NCBI GenBank assembly: GCA_015847255.1
Contig: JADLZK010009021.1
Location: 62,001-126,000, forward strand
Direction: 5' to 3'
DNA: 64,000 nucleotides
Source: Hyparrhenia diplandra
Lineage: Eukaryota; Streptophyta; Magnoliopsida; Poales; Poaceae
Shown here: one piece after another, positions 11,194 through 22,556 of the stretch
Layout of the letters: each line of letters starts with the position of its first letter
How positions within the stretch are numbered: the stretch's first letter is position 1
Program-made: the position numbers and the translations under genes
Notes under the pieces: model-generated
Database searches by the model: none
Told to the model about the DNA's origin: nothing
Seen by the model: only the letters and a program-made list of their open reading frames with translations

Positions 11194-11944
11194 CTATTCG
11201 GCGGAGGTGTTGCTGCTGGAGGGTCGCCTGGCATAGGCGGATGAAGGTGTCAGTGTTCGTGTCCTAGAGGTCCAAGGTTGAAGCGAGTTAGGGATGCTTC
11301 CCACGTCGAGAAGAGGTGTTGGCGGGATCGTTGTGGTGGAAGACCAGGTGCTCCGGCCTTTGGAGGTGGCGCGCGGGTCCCCCGGCGGCGGCGGCGTGGC
11401 CTTCATGAAGGTCATGATGCGCGTGGCGGTAGTACATTGGAGCTCGGGGGTGACGAAGTCCCACATCATGCGTCCCAAGCTTGCCAACCATGGCATGTCG
11501 AGGATGATGTCGATGTCGCTATCGATGTGGAGGATGTAGGCGTCGACGTTGAAGACGTCGGCGATGATGCGGATGGGGACATCAAAGGAGGACTCATGGT
11601 AGGTGATGGCGGTGCCTGAGCCTACCGTCACCCTGGCCTGGACCGGCTACATGTGGAGGCCGACGTGGAGGACGACTTGTGGAGCGATGTAGTTGTCGCG
11701 TGGCCCCGGTGTCCACCGGGATGCGAACACTTGCGCCGGTGAAGACGCCAATGAGGTAGAGGGACGGGGCACCACGCCTGTCATCGGTGTCGTAGTCGTT
11801 GAAGATGGTGATGTCGAAGAGGTTCTTGCACTTGTGGCCGCGAGAGAAATACTCGTCGCAGCTTGAAGCATAGGCCGGAACGGCGGTGTTCCACCATCTA
11901 TTCGGCGGTGAGCCGCTTGAACGGCTTTTTGACGGGTGTGTCAT
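11194..11944 (-). pseudogene. gag zinc knuckle and retropepsin remnant
   Basis: On the minus strand, CDEYFSRGHKCKNLF is the gypsy gag zinc knuckle (normal form C-x2-C-x4-H-x4-C, here decayed). It is followed by the protease active site VDTGAT and by the C-terminal protease part DMPWLASLGRMMWDF. The parts lie in different frames, so the protein is broken. This pattern is typical of Ty3-gypsy (chromovirus-like) polyproteins. No RT domain follows before the LTR. Confidence 0.65.
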
Positions 11945-12940
11945 AGTAGGCTGGCGGGCGGTGGTGTAGTAGGTGCCTTCTCCTTGGGGTAGAGGGGCAG
12001 CTTAACAGAGGTGTAGAGGACCACAAGTTGGAGTTCGTGCGCCCTGGCGAGCGACGTGGCCGTCTCCATGTCCTGGGGATCCTGCAATTCGACATCGGTT
12101 TTGAGGTGCTTGACTAGCCCGGGCGGTGTAGATGTTGATCCGCTGCTGCTCCGTGTGGTCGGGCGCGAGCAACGGCGCCAGGAAGCTCTCGGTGTACTCG
12201 TCCCACGGTGCTAGTCTTGCGGAGGGATGCAAGTCCCCCGGCCCGGGTTGCATCGTGTCGGCCCCAAGCGCTCATTCACGCACCGAAAGTGAAGTACGCC
12301 CAATCCGTCATGGCCTTATCTTGCGTCGGCCGTATGTACCATTGATATACGGCTCCCGCCGGTGGTAAGATGCATACCGGACTCATTCCTTGGCCGATGT
12401 CCCTTGGCCCTCAAGAATTGTTCGTGATCGGTTGATCCAAATAGTAGTGGGTTGTCCTTGTCGCCGTAAGTTGGGAACGCCAACTTGTGGGAGCGAGGGC
12501 GAGAGCCGGAAAGTAACCCGAGGGTTCTTGGTGTTCGGTATGGCGGCAAAGAACGCGGCGGGTTGGGGTCGGCGCCCGGTGGTGGCGTCGCCTCCTTGGG
12601 ACGGTGAGAGGAGGCTCGTAATCTTGGCCTCCACCTCATCCGTATCTCCGCACGCCGGCGGAGGTCGACTGCAACTTGTGCCGCTTGATGAAGGCGCGGC
12701 CGGCGTCCTCCATGGCCGCCTTTGAGTTGGATCTCTAGCGTCTCCTTCTCGCGGCGCTTGTGGGCTTCCTCCGGTCACTACCGTTGATGGCGGCGAGTTG
12801 AACGTCGATGGAGTTGAAGCGGGTGCTGATCCGGGGAGAACTTGACGTGGAGGTCAGCGGCGAGGTTGTCGAGGAACTTCTTCATCTCGGGTCCATGGCG
12901 GTGGTGGTGGGAGGATCGGGGCTGGTCTCCGAAAGTACCA

Positions 12941-13384
12941 TGTGTCACAAGACGTCGTGGCCTCGGCGGCAAAGAGGGGAGCACGCGGTGGCGGGCGGGC
13001 GGTGGCGGCGGCGGGCGGCAGCTAGGGCGGTGCGGCGAGGGCGGAGAGCGATAGAGTGGAAGGAGTTTCTTTATTTCTTTTCTTAATGCGGTGACTTACA
13101 TCCTCCCTACATTTATAGTGCCTATTGGACTTACAAACCAAGCAATCCTAGAAGGTTTCATTATAGACCTGGAATACCTCTTTCCAAATAAAAACGATAT
13201 TTTATCCTAACCAAACTCAAATATTCTTTATTCCTAAAATATTCTTATTCCTAATTATCGAAATAACCACGGGAAGGTGGCGGCGGCCTACCACGCCGCG
13301 TCTTGGGAGGGTGGCTCCCCCGGCCGCGCCCCTCCTAGGCCGGAAGTCCATGCTTATTTGGGCCCGTCGTCCTAGGCTATGACA
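12941..13384 (-). repeat. 5' LTR of the gypsy element at 9926-13384
   Basis: Matches 9926-10370 and ends GGCTATGACA before the flank ATTAC. A primer-binding-like TGGTAC lies directly inside it on the minus strand. Confidence 0.75.
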
Positions 13385-13480
13385 ATTACCAAAATATGCA
13401 ATTATAAGAGATGATTTAAAATAATCCAATAACATTTTATATGTTAGTCATTTTTGCCATTATGAAAGATAATGTAAATA

Positions 13481-15060
13481 CATGTCTTTATTATTAAAAA
13501 CCCAAATCTCCATGGAAATACTAATTAATATAAGATATTATGAAAAATAATTCAATATTCATAAGGTATGATATATATATTTCAGAACTTCAGACTTCTA
13601 CCATTGGTAAGTTAGAAATTAGAAATATATACAAAGCTATGTTTCACTAGATAGACCAAATAAATATGTATACATTAGAAGAAAATATTTCAATAGCTTA
13701 TCAAGCATAAAAATATTTCTTAATCAACTACATAGCGACGGCACTAATAATTTACTTTAAATTATATTACTACTCGGTGATAATAAATTTCTTAATTCAT
13801 TATCTTCAAATTTTTAAATTATATTAGCAATTTAATGTTAAGCACTATATGTTTAATAAAACGATACTAATACCGTATAATTTATTGATGTTAACAATTC
13901 AACATCTTGAGTGTCATGGTGCATGCTGAAACAATTATTTATGTCATTATAAGAACTAAGAGGGTAGCCTAGGCACTAGAATATTCTATTAATAAAATGA
14001 AAAATAATGTTTTTTGAATAAAAGATACAATGATCATTAGATCAAAAGTTGAAAGCTAAAATATACATTCATGATATCACATTTAAAGGGATGCGATAAG
14101 AGCTTATACAACTTTTTCTTCAAAAAAAAAAAAGGAGCTTATACAACTTAAGTTTAGGTTTCAACTAGAGAAAAACAGATTAATCCTAGAAATTCTATCT
14201 AGAGGTCAACAATAGAGTTTCCATTTTATTACTCACGAGACATGCGGGAAAAAAAAAGATAAATCCTAAATTCTCACAAAAATTTAAAACATTTGGCCAT
14301 CGAATCATTAGATTGTAATCACCATTGATAGTTCTAGACATAACGTCAAAAGAGATTGACCGCAACAAAAAGCAATCATACTTTAAGCAAAGATTTCAAC
14401 TAAATGTATATCGAAGATACACATAGATGTTACGGGAAACACTATGAATATATAAAAAATACATATACATCAATAATTGATATATGATCACTAATGGATA
14501 GAGATTATAGAGTATCTACCATTATCATTGCTTAAGAAATTAATGAAGAGAAATTTTTAAATATAAGTAATTTCTTTTAGTATGTGTTTCTCCTAATAAA
14601 GATTATGGCCCGTTGAGAGCATGGGTTGATGGACTATCATAATTTGTGTCAAGTTCAATGCATAGCTGACTCTGCATGCATGCAGTCTAATTTATTCAAG
14701 ATGTTTCACAAATGATTTCTGCACCCTAGCTAGATGTGTTAACTGAAACCAAAGATCTTCATATCCTAGTGGTTGCTAAAAAAACTTGCTGTCGCATTAC
14801 TTCTTCCGAAAAAAAAAAACTTAATGCATAATCTGAGGCGATGATTTGGCTCATTGCATTCGTTCTTGAGAAAAAAACAAAACACTGCCTTAGATGTAAT
14901 CGTGAGAGTTATAGCTTGAATTTGCTATCGGCCAAGAATTCAACTTAAGTCTTATTTAAGTCTCTATCACCTCAAGTTCAATTTTTCTTACTCAGAATAG
15001 GATGATTTATAGATATATGTATACGCACAATTCATAATATGTTTCATTTCTCGATTGTAG
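13481..15060 (+). other. remainder of the intron before the LRR exon
   Basis: Very AT-rich, with A-runs near 14120 and 14810. No gene or recognisable element. It ends with the acceptor CTCGATTGTAG. Confidence 0.6.
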
Positions 15061-17289
15061 ATGACAGCTTGGGAAGGCGAGAGTTTCATTTTTCTGGAGG
15101 ATGCACTGCCTATTGCCGCCAAGTCTGGTGGGCTGCCCAAAGTAATAGTTACTACCATAGAAGCGTGCAACTCATCCAACCCTCTCAAGACGTTGGATTC
15201 TCTGAGTCGTAACTTTATGGGCACTTGGGAGACAGATCCAAGATTCCATGGGTTAAGACACCTGTTTTCTTGGATGCAGTCCTACTTTGATGCTTGTTCA
15301 GATTCAATCAAGCCATGTATCTTCTACCTATCAATCTTTTCTGCAGAGAAGAACATTAGGCGGCGGCGCTTGCTGTGGCGGTGGATCGCAGAGGGTTACT
15401 GCAGGGACACTTCCGATGGTAGAACTTGTGAGGAGAACTGGGAAACTTTTGTCTCTGAGCTCATCAACTTGAGTATAATCCAGGAGTCACCAAACAATGA
15501 GGTCTTTTGTCAAATCAATGGTTTCTTTCATGAATACATCATCTCACGGCCAATGGAAGATAACCTTGTCTTTGCATTGGAGGAGGGCTGCAGCCTCAAC
15601 TTGACACGTGCTGGACAACACCTCACCGTAAGGAGCACCTGGGACAGAAGAGACAGGATTGTATATGAGAGCATCGATTTTTCACGGTTGCGGTCCTTGA
15701 CTGTTTTTGGGGAGTGGAAGCCATTCTTCATCTGTAGCAAAAAAGTGAATATGAGACTGCTTCGGGTGCTGGATCTTGAGGATGCAACAGATGTAACTAA
15801 TGAAGACCTTGACAAGATCGCCAAGCTACTGACTCGACTAAAGTTTCTCTCTCTACGAGGACATACAAAGATCAATTGTCTACCGATTTCAATGGGTGGT
15901 CTGAGGCAGCTGCAGACTCTCGACATCAGAGGCACGTCCATAGTAATGTTGCCGCTGTTTATCACGAAGCTACAGAAGCTACGGTACATTCGTGCTGGTA
16001 CAACTGAAGTATGGGATTGGGAACGTGATATTGTAGAAGCAGCTGGTGAGAACATGCCATCATCATCAGCAGAAGAAGGTGATATTGTACAAACAGATGG
16101 CGAGGAGGATAGGACTGTCTTAGCAGATGGTGAGGAGGACAAACCATCATCATCAGCACAAGCAGACACAAACTTACCTGCAGCAAGAGCAACACCAACA
16201 GAAAGTGGTATCGATGGCACGGGCCCGGTCCTACAAGCCGAACCAGGTTCCTCATTGTCATGCAACAACAGGCCACGTACTTTGGTATCCGGCTTGTTGT
16301 CCAAGTTGTGGAGACACAGCGGCCCTGAACATGATAATAATGGACCTGCAGCTGGTGTTACGGCTCCAGCAGATATTGGAAACCTGTCTCTTTTGCATAC
16401 TCTTGGTGTTGTCAAGGTGAATGCTCAGTGTGGTAATAAGGCCATCTTCCAGGAGCTCAAGAAGCTTACCCAATTGCGCAAGCTGGGCGTGTCCGGCATC
16501 AACAAGGGAAACATCCATGAGTTTTGTGAAGCCATCTCTGATCATGCACATCTCAAATCTCTGTCAGTGGAGCTCGATAAAGATGATAACTTGGATGGTT
16601 TGGATGACATCCCCCAGCCACCCAACTCCCTAAAGAGCCTTAAGCTGTACGGGCGTGTAAACAAATTGCTAGTCTGGATCGAGCAGCTTGAGAATAATCT
16701 GGAAAAGTTCAAGCTTCATCTAACTATAGAAAAGCCAGAGGAATTGGGATGGCCTGACTCAATTAGCTCAAGCTCAAGCCTTGCAAGCGGATTTGGTGGT
16801 CATCTTCGGGTCAGGCCGATTCAAGGCGGTGACCTCCACCTTCAGGGCTGGGGCTGGGGATCCGTCCAGGTTGTCGAGATTCAGTGCAGCTCCGTATTAC
16901 ATATAAAGTTTGACAATATTTACTGGAAAGTTAAGGTGCTGAAGGTCCACTTCTCCGGGGGGTCACAGTCATCCTTGCAGATTTCTGGGCTAAGTCGTTT
17001 GCCGGAGCTCAAGGAAGTGTGGCTCAAGGGATACACCGACGCGCACAAACAATACATGCAGCGGCAAATTGACAACATGGAGCTGCAGGAGCGTCAGGAG
17101 AGACCTGTGTTGAAGCTTGTGCAACCATGTGTCAGCAGCGGCACCAACTCCACTTCTGAACCTGAGGCCCAGGCCAATATGCCTACGCCTGAAGCCCACA
17201 CCTGTGTCGACGCACACAGCAGGTCGTCCAGACTGGCTGGTGCAGTGACATGCTGTGCACGCGTACTCGGTGATAGAACCACCAAGTGA
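15061..17289 (+). CDS. NLR copy 1, exon E: ARC2/winged-helix and leucine-rich repeat end
   Basis: An open frame of 742 codons from the acceptor GATTGTAG to TGA. The ATG at 15061 is probably an internal residue, because exon D ends in the matching phase. Residues 23-30 (GGLPKVIV) are the GLPL motif. Residues 86-113 (IFYLSIFSAE... WIAEGY) are the winged helix (RNBS-D region). At 150-156 the MHD site reads CQINGFF, so the usual HD is NG. LRRs cover about 208-312 and 438-690. An acidic, serine-rich insert with two DGEED repeats (about 320-430) separates them. The tail (KGYTDAHKQYMQRQID) matches Pib-clade ends. LRRs of this class sense or transmit effector recognition. AATAAA at 17467 may be the polyadenylation signal. 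This is the best preserved exon of the locus. Sure of the family; function of this copy unknown. Confidence 0.9.
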   Translation: MTAWEGESFIFLEDALPIAAKSGGLPKVIVTTIEACNSSNPLKTLDSLSRNFMGTWETDPRFHGLRHLFSWMQSYFDACSDSIKPCIFYLSIFSAEKNIRRRRLLWRWIAEGYCRDTSDGRTCEENWETFVSELINLSIIQESPNNEVFCQINGFFHEYIISRPMEDNLVFALEEGCSLNLTRAGQHLTVRSTWDRRDRIVYESIDFSRLRSLTVFGEWKPFFICSKKVNMRLLRVLDLEDATDVTNEDLDKIAKLLTRLKFLSLRGHTKINCLPISMGGLRQLQTLDIRGTSIVMLPLFITKLQKLRYIRAGTTEVWDWERDIVEAAGENMPSSSAEEGDIVQTDGEEDRTVLADGEEDKPSSSAQADTNLPAARATPTESGIDGTGPVLQAEPGSSLSCNNRPRTLVSGLLSKLWRHSGPEHDNNGPAAGVTAPADIGNLSLLHTLGVVKVNAQCGNKAIFQELKKLTQLRKLGVSGINKGNIHEFCEAISDHAHLKSLSVELDKDDNLDGLDDIPQPPNSLKSLKLYGRVNKLLVWIEQLENNLEKFKLHLTIEKPEELGWPDSISSSSSLASGFGGHLRVRPIQGGDLHLQGWGWGSVQVVEIQCSSVLHIKFDNIYWKVKVLKVHFSGGSQSSLQISGLSRLPELKEVWLKGYTDAHKQYMQRQIDNMELQERQERPVLKLVQPCVSSGTNSTSEPEAQANMPTPEAHTCVDAHSRSSRLAGAVTCCARVLGDRTTK

Positions 17290-17955
17290 GAAGCGAGGCA
17301 CAACAAGAATACTCAGAGAAGTCAAATGTTATCTTGTCTTGTTAATCGACATCGTCTGCCTCTGCTTCTTCTTCCCGTCCCCAACTCTTATCTAACACCA
17401 TGTTCGTCGTGATCCACTGTTTTCTCACTTTTTTTTCCGTCTTTGTAATATATATCTTGAACCGTGAATAAATTGGAGATCAATTGAATCTCGTGTGTGT
17501 AGCCCACCTCAGACGGGAGCGACAGCGGCGGTGGCCGGCCGCGTCTATCGGCGTGGAAGATTTCGAGGGGCCTTGTGACTTCCTTCATCCATGGCCTCGT
17601 GAGTTGGGAGCTTCAGCCCCAAACTGATTTGCCTTCGATTCCTTCTGATATCTCTTGCTATTTATGTTTGTGCTCGTGTATGTTAATTGCCCAAGAGTGC
17701 TTGGGCGCAACGCCCTTCCAGCAGTGCCGGTCACAGCACGAGCGTAGCACACACCATGTGTTTGCTTCATTGCCTCAACCAACACAACCTGGTTCGGTCA
17801 TTTTACTTGCACCCTGGTTTCAATACGGGTACTGGAGGGATGCCGAGTTAGTCGGTCACAAAATGTGTTTTGCTCCTCTGCATTGGCCAGCACAGAATTC
17901 CTAATGTTTAGACAACAAGCATCCCAAAACAAGTTTCTTTTGGTTCCTTTGCTGC
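17006..17955 (+). repeat. tandem duplication of the NLR 3' end, unit 1
   Basis: Begins in the last codons of exon E (CTCAAGGAAGTGTGGCTC) and runs through the stop, the 3' UTR and the downstream region (CACGAGCGTAGCACACACC, CACAGAATTCCTAATG). The same order is repeated from 17969 to 18905. Confidence 0.85.
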
Positions 17956-17968
17956 TCGATCAAGTGAG

Positions 17969-18905
17969 TTGGGGAATCTCAAGGAAGTGTGGCTCAAGGG
18001 ATACACCGCCGCGCACAAGCAATACATGCAGCGGCAAATTGACGACATGGAGCTGAGAATGCCTAACCAGGTGAGACCTGTGTTGAAGCTTGTGCAACCA
18101 TGTGTCAGCAGCGGCACCAACTCGGCTTCTGAACCTGAAGCCCACACCTGTGTCGACGCACACAGCAGGTCCAGCTGGTGTAGTGACATGCTGTGCACGC
18201 GTACTCGGTGAGAAGCGAGGCAAGAAGAATATTCAGAGAAGTCAGTTGTAATTTTGTCTTGTTAATCGACATCGTCCGAACCTGTCCTCTGCTTCTTCTT
18301 CCCGTCCCAACTCCTATCTAACACCATGTTCCTCCTGATCCACTGTGTTCTCTTCTTCTTTTTTCGTCCTTGTAATATATAGCTTCAACCGTGAATAAAT
18401 TGGAGATCAATTGAGTCTCGTGTGCGTAGCCTCAGATGGGAGCGACTGCGGTGGAGGCCGGGTCAATCAGCCTTGAAGATTTCGAGGGGTACTCACTCCT
18501 CGGCTTCCCTGTTGCGCCGCCGCCGGCTCTGTTCTTCGACCCCGACCACGGGCCACGGCAGACCCCGTCACCACGTCGTCGCGCGGCGCCAGTGCAGCCA
18601 CCGTGCTCGCTACCTACCTTTTCTCCATCCAGGATCACTACCAACCAGGATCATACACAGGTAGGTGCCGGTCACAGAGCACGAGCGTAGCACACACCAT
18701 GTGTTTGCTTCATTGCCTCAACCAACACAACCTGGTTCTGTCATTTTACTTGCACCCTGGTTTCAATATCGGTACTGGAGGGCTGCCGTGTTACTCGGTC
18801 ACAAAATGTGTTTTGCTCCTCTGCACTGGCCAGCACAGAATTCCTAATGTTTAGACAACAAGCCAGCATCCCAAAACAAGTTTCTTTTGGTTCCCTTCCT
18901 GCTCA
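17969..18905 (+). repeat. tandem duplication of the NLR 3' end, unit 2
   Basis: Second unit. It carries the last ~80 codons of the NLR (EVWLKGYTAAHKQYMQRQID), slightly shortened, with its own stop and a second copy of AATAAA about 180 bases on. It has no promoter or upstream coding part, so it is a C-terminal pseudo-exon, or an alternative 3' end if reached by splicing. Confidence 0.85.
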
Positions 18906-18926
18906 AGGCTATCACAGACAGAATTA

Positions 18927-19090
18927 CTGAACCTCAGCAACGTTTGAAATAGGTAACCTTATTCTGAGTGCTACACCGTTAGGGGTCCTTCTCTAGCTTG
19001 CTTCTTGTCTTCAGAGAGCATTTTAGGCTATGCAATGCGTTGCCAAGAAATTCCTCTTTGGTAGCTGTGTGTGAGGACACTTCTGAGAAA
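18927..19090. repeat. second copy of segment 1908-2080
   Basis: Contains GAACCTCAGCAACG, GGTAACCTTATTCTGAG and GCTATGCAATGCGTTGCC, as at 1908-2080, but without the EH-like coding repeats. It lies immediately 3' of the duplicated NLR tail. Confidence 0.8.
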
Positions 19091-19320
19091 TACACTAGTT
19101 TCAATTATGTTATTATATGTATATTGTAGTCTGCTGGCTACGTACTACTGCTCTCACAGAATACGGCAGTGGAAGGATACATAACAATGTCCGTGCCCCA
19201 GCTAAAACAAGTGACTTTGTACCGCTTCAAATATTTGTAGCTTGACCATCAAACTAAACTATTGACCACCTTTAGTTGATATAAGCCCACTGCCCAAACA
19301 AATGTATATGGGATCAGCCA

Positions 19321-19470
19321 AAGGGTCCTAACCTAATGGTTAGGATACTCGAGCTGCACTCCACAGGTCCTGAGTTCGAATCCCCATGGGAGCGAATTTC
19401 AGGTTGTGGTTAAAAAAATTCCCTCGTCAGTCCTGTGTGTCAAAGCACTAGTTAAGAGCCGGCCTAGGTC
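19321..19470 (+). mobile_element. tRNA-related SINE-like sequence
   Basis: It holds a Pol III B-box-like GTTCGAATCCC at 19374-19384 and an A-box-like region (CTAATGGTTAGGATACTC) about 40 bases before it, followed by GGTTGTGGTTAAAAAAAT. This is the head of a grass tRNA-derived SINE-type repeat. It cannot fold as a complete tRNA with proper acceptor pairing. Confidence 0.5.
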
Positions 19471-20240
19471 CCGTAGGGATCGAGCTGTGGGCTTTGGTTG
19501 TTATACCGGCCCAGGGGTTATGGTGTCCGGCCCAGGGCTCTAGTGGGTATACCGGCCCAAGGGTTACGGTGTCCGGCCCGGGGCTCGATTTGCTATACCG
19601 CCCAAGGGTTACGGTGAATCCGGCCCTGGTCCTCTCCAAATGGATTGAGGATCGTAGTTCCTATGGGCTAGAGGCTCCTAGTGTCAGGGCGGGACTGGGG
19701 TTCGGGGATTTTCACGGTCGAAGCTGTGGGCTTTTGGTTGTTATACCGACCTAGGGGTTACGGTGTCCGGCCCAGGGGCTCTAGTGGGTATCTTAGGCCC
19801 AAGGGTTACGATTGTCCGGCCCGGGGCTCGGTTGGTATACCGGCCCAAGGGTTACGGTGAATCCGGCCCTGGTCCTCTCCAAATGGATTGAGGATCGTAG
19901 TTCCCATGAGCTAGAGGCTCCTAGTGTCGGGCGGGGCTGGGGTTGGGGGATTTTCACGGTCGGGGAAACCAGGGTTTCTTCTTAAGAATCTCCGTGGGGC
20001 CGAATTTGGTGTGGTTAAAAAAAATCCCTCGTCGGTCCGTGTGCCAAAGCACTAGTTAAGAGCCGCCCAGGTCCCGTAGGGATCGAGCTGTGGGCTCGGT
20101 TGTTATCCGCCCGGGGGTTACGGTGAATCCGGCCCAGGTCCTTTCCAAATGGATTGAGGATCGTAGTTCAGGTGCTAGAGGCTCCTAGTGTCGGGCGGGA
20201 CGGGGGTTCGGGGATTTTTTCGGTCGAAAAACCGAGGTTT
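19471..20240. repeat. higher-order tandem repeat with GGCCC(A/G)GGG units
   Basis: Short units (GGGTTACGGTGTCCGGCCC, TATACCGGCCCAA) of about 45 bases are organised in three larger blocks. The larger blocks are marked by CCAAATGGATTGAGGATCGT at 19637, 19878 and 20145, and each is followed by GCTAGAGGCTCCTAGTGTC. Part of the SINE-like tail (CAAAGCACTAGTTAAGAGCC) is repeated near 20045. Confidence 0.75.
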
Positions 20241-20609
20241 TTTCTTAAGAACAATGCCGGTGGGGCGGTCTTTCCCCACCCGACCGAGTTTTTTTATGTA
20301 TATGGGATCAAGACCATCCCACCTTACCAAACTTTAAAACTGAAAGGTCCGCGTGCGTACAAGTTTGCACAACTTGGACGAAGCTTAAATAATGCACTCT
20401 GCTTGCTGCTCCTTTCTTCGCCAGAAATAGTAACTGTTTTATTCCGTGATCTGTCGCTTTATTAAGATTTATTTATTATATTTGGTTACATGACTTGTAT
20501 TGCATATGATGATCACCACCGCCTTGCCTTGTTAAGCCAGGTGGTGAGACTAGAAATCTTTCACCTTCTTCTCAACTCATCCCACCCTGTACATTGTACG
20601 TGGTTCTAC
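20241..20609. other. no gene recognised
   Basis: Mixed non-coding DNA. Only short frames without similarity. Confidence 0.4.
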
Positions 20610-20833
20610 TCCAGCAGTAGATCACGTGCTCACGGCATTGCCATTGCTACATACTCCGATTAAACATTCAAAGTAGCTGCAGGACAACGTGAGGGTTACA
20701 GACTTCCATGGTAGAGCAGACCAATTCCGTACTGATTAATCACACAAGTAACACATCCAAAGGATTCATAGCAAGGGTCAGCATCCATGTTTGCTTAGCA
20801 TCAAGCACAATAGCCGGCTGGATGAGAATGGAT
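20610..20833. repeat. segment duplicated at 23596-23810
   Basis: Begins AGATCACGTGCTCACGGCAT and runs to GCCGGCTGGATGAGAATGG. The copy at 23596 keeps the same order with some small indels. Confidence 0.85.
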
Positions 20834-21565
20834 GCATGGTGATTGGTGACAGTGCTATAGGATAGCTCGTGCTCACACAGAAAAGAACCAACTAGCACTT
20901 GCATACTCATCTCAAAAGTGGGACAAGAAATGGGTACCTTGACAGGGTACCCATCCGTCCCTCCTTGGGTTGCATTGCATTATCCACTCGGGGAGATCTG
21001 ACAGCATCCGGCTGTAGCCTTTTGCCGATTGGCAAGCCAGGTGAATCCAACCCATCTCTTTCCTGGAAGGAACAACAGGAAAGAAATGTTATTGCTTAAA
21101 GATGAATACATAATTCTCTCAAAGAAAAATCATGCTAAAGTGAGTTTTGCTCCTGTAGACCTTCACAAGAAGTTTGCACGAAATTCCAAAGCATGTTGAG
21201 AAGTAATTTGGTATTTTCATAATTAATTTCTCGCGTGTCCTATTTGAGCCTGGCTTGGCCCAGCCCGAGACCATCCAGAGCTTGAATTGTGCCCAGCCGG
21301 CCTCTGTTTCCTATCCGATTTCAGCGGTGGTGAGCAGGCACACCACACATTCCAGAGACCGTGCGCATAGCATTGATCGGACCGTGGGCCTGGTGCATTT
21401 CAGCGAAGCCGAAGAGATAGCGATCCACGATTACAATGTATTGTGAGGCAATTACAATGTGGTAATTACAATCTATGTCAAAAGATTGACCTTGAGCACA
21501 TCCTTGGTTCTTTCTCCATGGAATGAAAAAGAAAAACTAAAAAAAATCTAGAGCTCTAATGCATA
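20834..21565. other. no gene recognised
   Basis: No coding potential beyond frames of about 65 codons. Nothing recognised. Confidence 0.4.
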
Positions 21566-21811
21566 TCCCTCCGTCCCAAATTAAGCTGTCACTTTTCAGT
21601 TTTCGTGTCTACTGAGTTTGACTTGATTTTTACAAAAATACGTGCAATATTTATGTCTCTAAATAAATTTGTTAAAAACACTAAATCCAAATATCTTTCT
21701 GATGATACTAGTGATACTATATTTTTTGGAAGGTGATAACATAAATATTAATATTTTTAACATGTATTTAGTCTTATCTCAAAAGCGACAATAATTTTGG
21801 GATGGAGGGAG
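21566..21811. mobile_element. Stowaway (Tc1/Mariner) MITE
   Basis: About 246 bp with the classic Stowaway ends TCCCTCCGTCCCAAA and TTTTGGGATGGAGGGAG, flanked by the TA target duplication (21564-21565 and 21812-21813). Confidence 0.9.
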
Positions 21812-21813
21812 TA

Positions 21814-22330
21814 GTCGAAAGTTGAGTTCGATCGCCAAATTGATTGGAGCTTGATCTTGACCTCAGCAATCTTCACACATCCTGAACATTCCTTTCAAAA
21901 TCTAGTGAAATGAATAGAGTTGCAGTGCATGAATTTGACTATTGTAGTGAGCATGTTCTTCACCATTGGGAAGTGTGCTTATTAACCTTTGTAGTGCATG
22001 GATTGGAATATAATTCCGAAATACCTTGAATAAATCTAGGAGATTCCTACTTAGCATTTGGAATGATTATATATTTGGCACCCGTTCAGTTCGATCAACT
22101 GTTACGGTGTCTAGTTATATTTTTGCAGAATAACGTTTCAGAGAGAATCGTTTGAAGCTGGTTTTAATTTTTTACCAGTTCAAACGGCCACAACATGTTT
22201 TCAATTTTCTCTTGATTCTTTTGTAGATTTAAGAATTCAGCGAGCTAGCCAAATGGTTCCATGAAGTAATTGTTTCCTGAATAATCACAATACCTGCTTG
22301 AGCGCATCCATAAGTTGATAAATATCTTAG
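21814..22330. other. no gene recognised
   Basis: Non-coding; nothing recognised. Confidence 0.4.
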
Positions 22331-22556
22331 GCCGTCCCGCAATGGTTAGCTATTTGACTATCAAGATGTGACGTGTGAAAAAAAAGGAGAGAGAGTAGTC
22401 ACTAGTTACATGCAAATAGCTAGACTATTTCACGTAGCCCAATAACATGTGAGAGGAGCATGTGGGTCCAATAACATAAAATAGTCTTTGTTATTGTCTC
22501 TCATCTCCACGTCGGCCGACCACGTAGCTAGCACTAGCTATTACCATTGTGGACGC
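22331..22556. mobile_element. MITE with CAATGGT terminal inverted repeats
   Basis: The left end GGCCGTCCCGCAATGGTTAG and the right end CTATTACCATTGTGGACGCC are inverted copies of each other with a few mismatches. The interior is AT-rich and non-coding, and the length of about 226 bp fits a MITE. The superfamily was not determined, since no clear target duplication is seen. Confidence 0.6.

Larger units (their letters stand above)
9926..13384 (-). mobile_element. non-autonomous Ty3-gypsy element in the last intron of NLR copy 1
   Basis: Two long terminal repeats, 9926-10370 and 12941-13384, match over most of their length (shared CTTACATCCTCCCTAC/CTTACGTCCTTCCTAC, ACGATATYTTATCCTAAC, and the end GGCTATGACA). 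The flanks ATTAT and ATTAC look like a 5-bp target-site duplication with one change. On the minus strand the LTR starts TGTCATAGCC, and TGGTACTTTCGG just inside the 12941 LTR is a plausible primer-binding site. The interior (2.57 kb) codes only decayed gag zinc knuckle and protease. No reverse transcriptase or integrase is seen, so it depended on another element. Confidence 0.75.

Noticed and set aside
10422..11234. 270-codon minus-strand reading frame
   Set aside because: Lies inside the non-autonomous gypsy element, overlaps other open frames, and shows no domain of its own.
15528..16415. 295-codon minus-strand frame
   Set aside because: Shadow of the real plus-strand LRR exon; serine-rich and without motifs.
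19321..19400. tRNA gene
   Set aside because: A- and B-box-like motifs are present, but the acceptor and anticodon arms do not pair as a tRNA; better explained as a SINE head.
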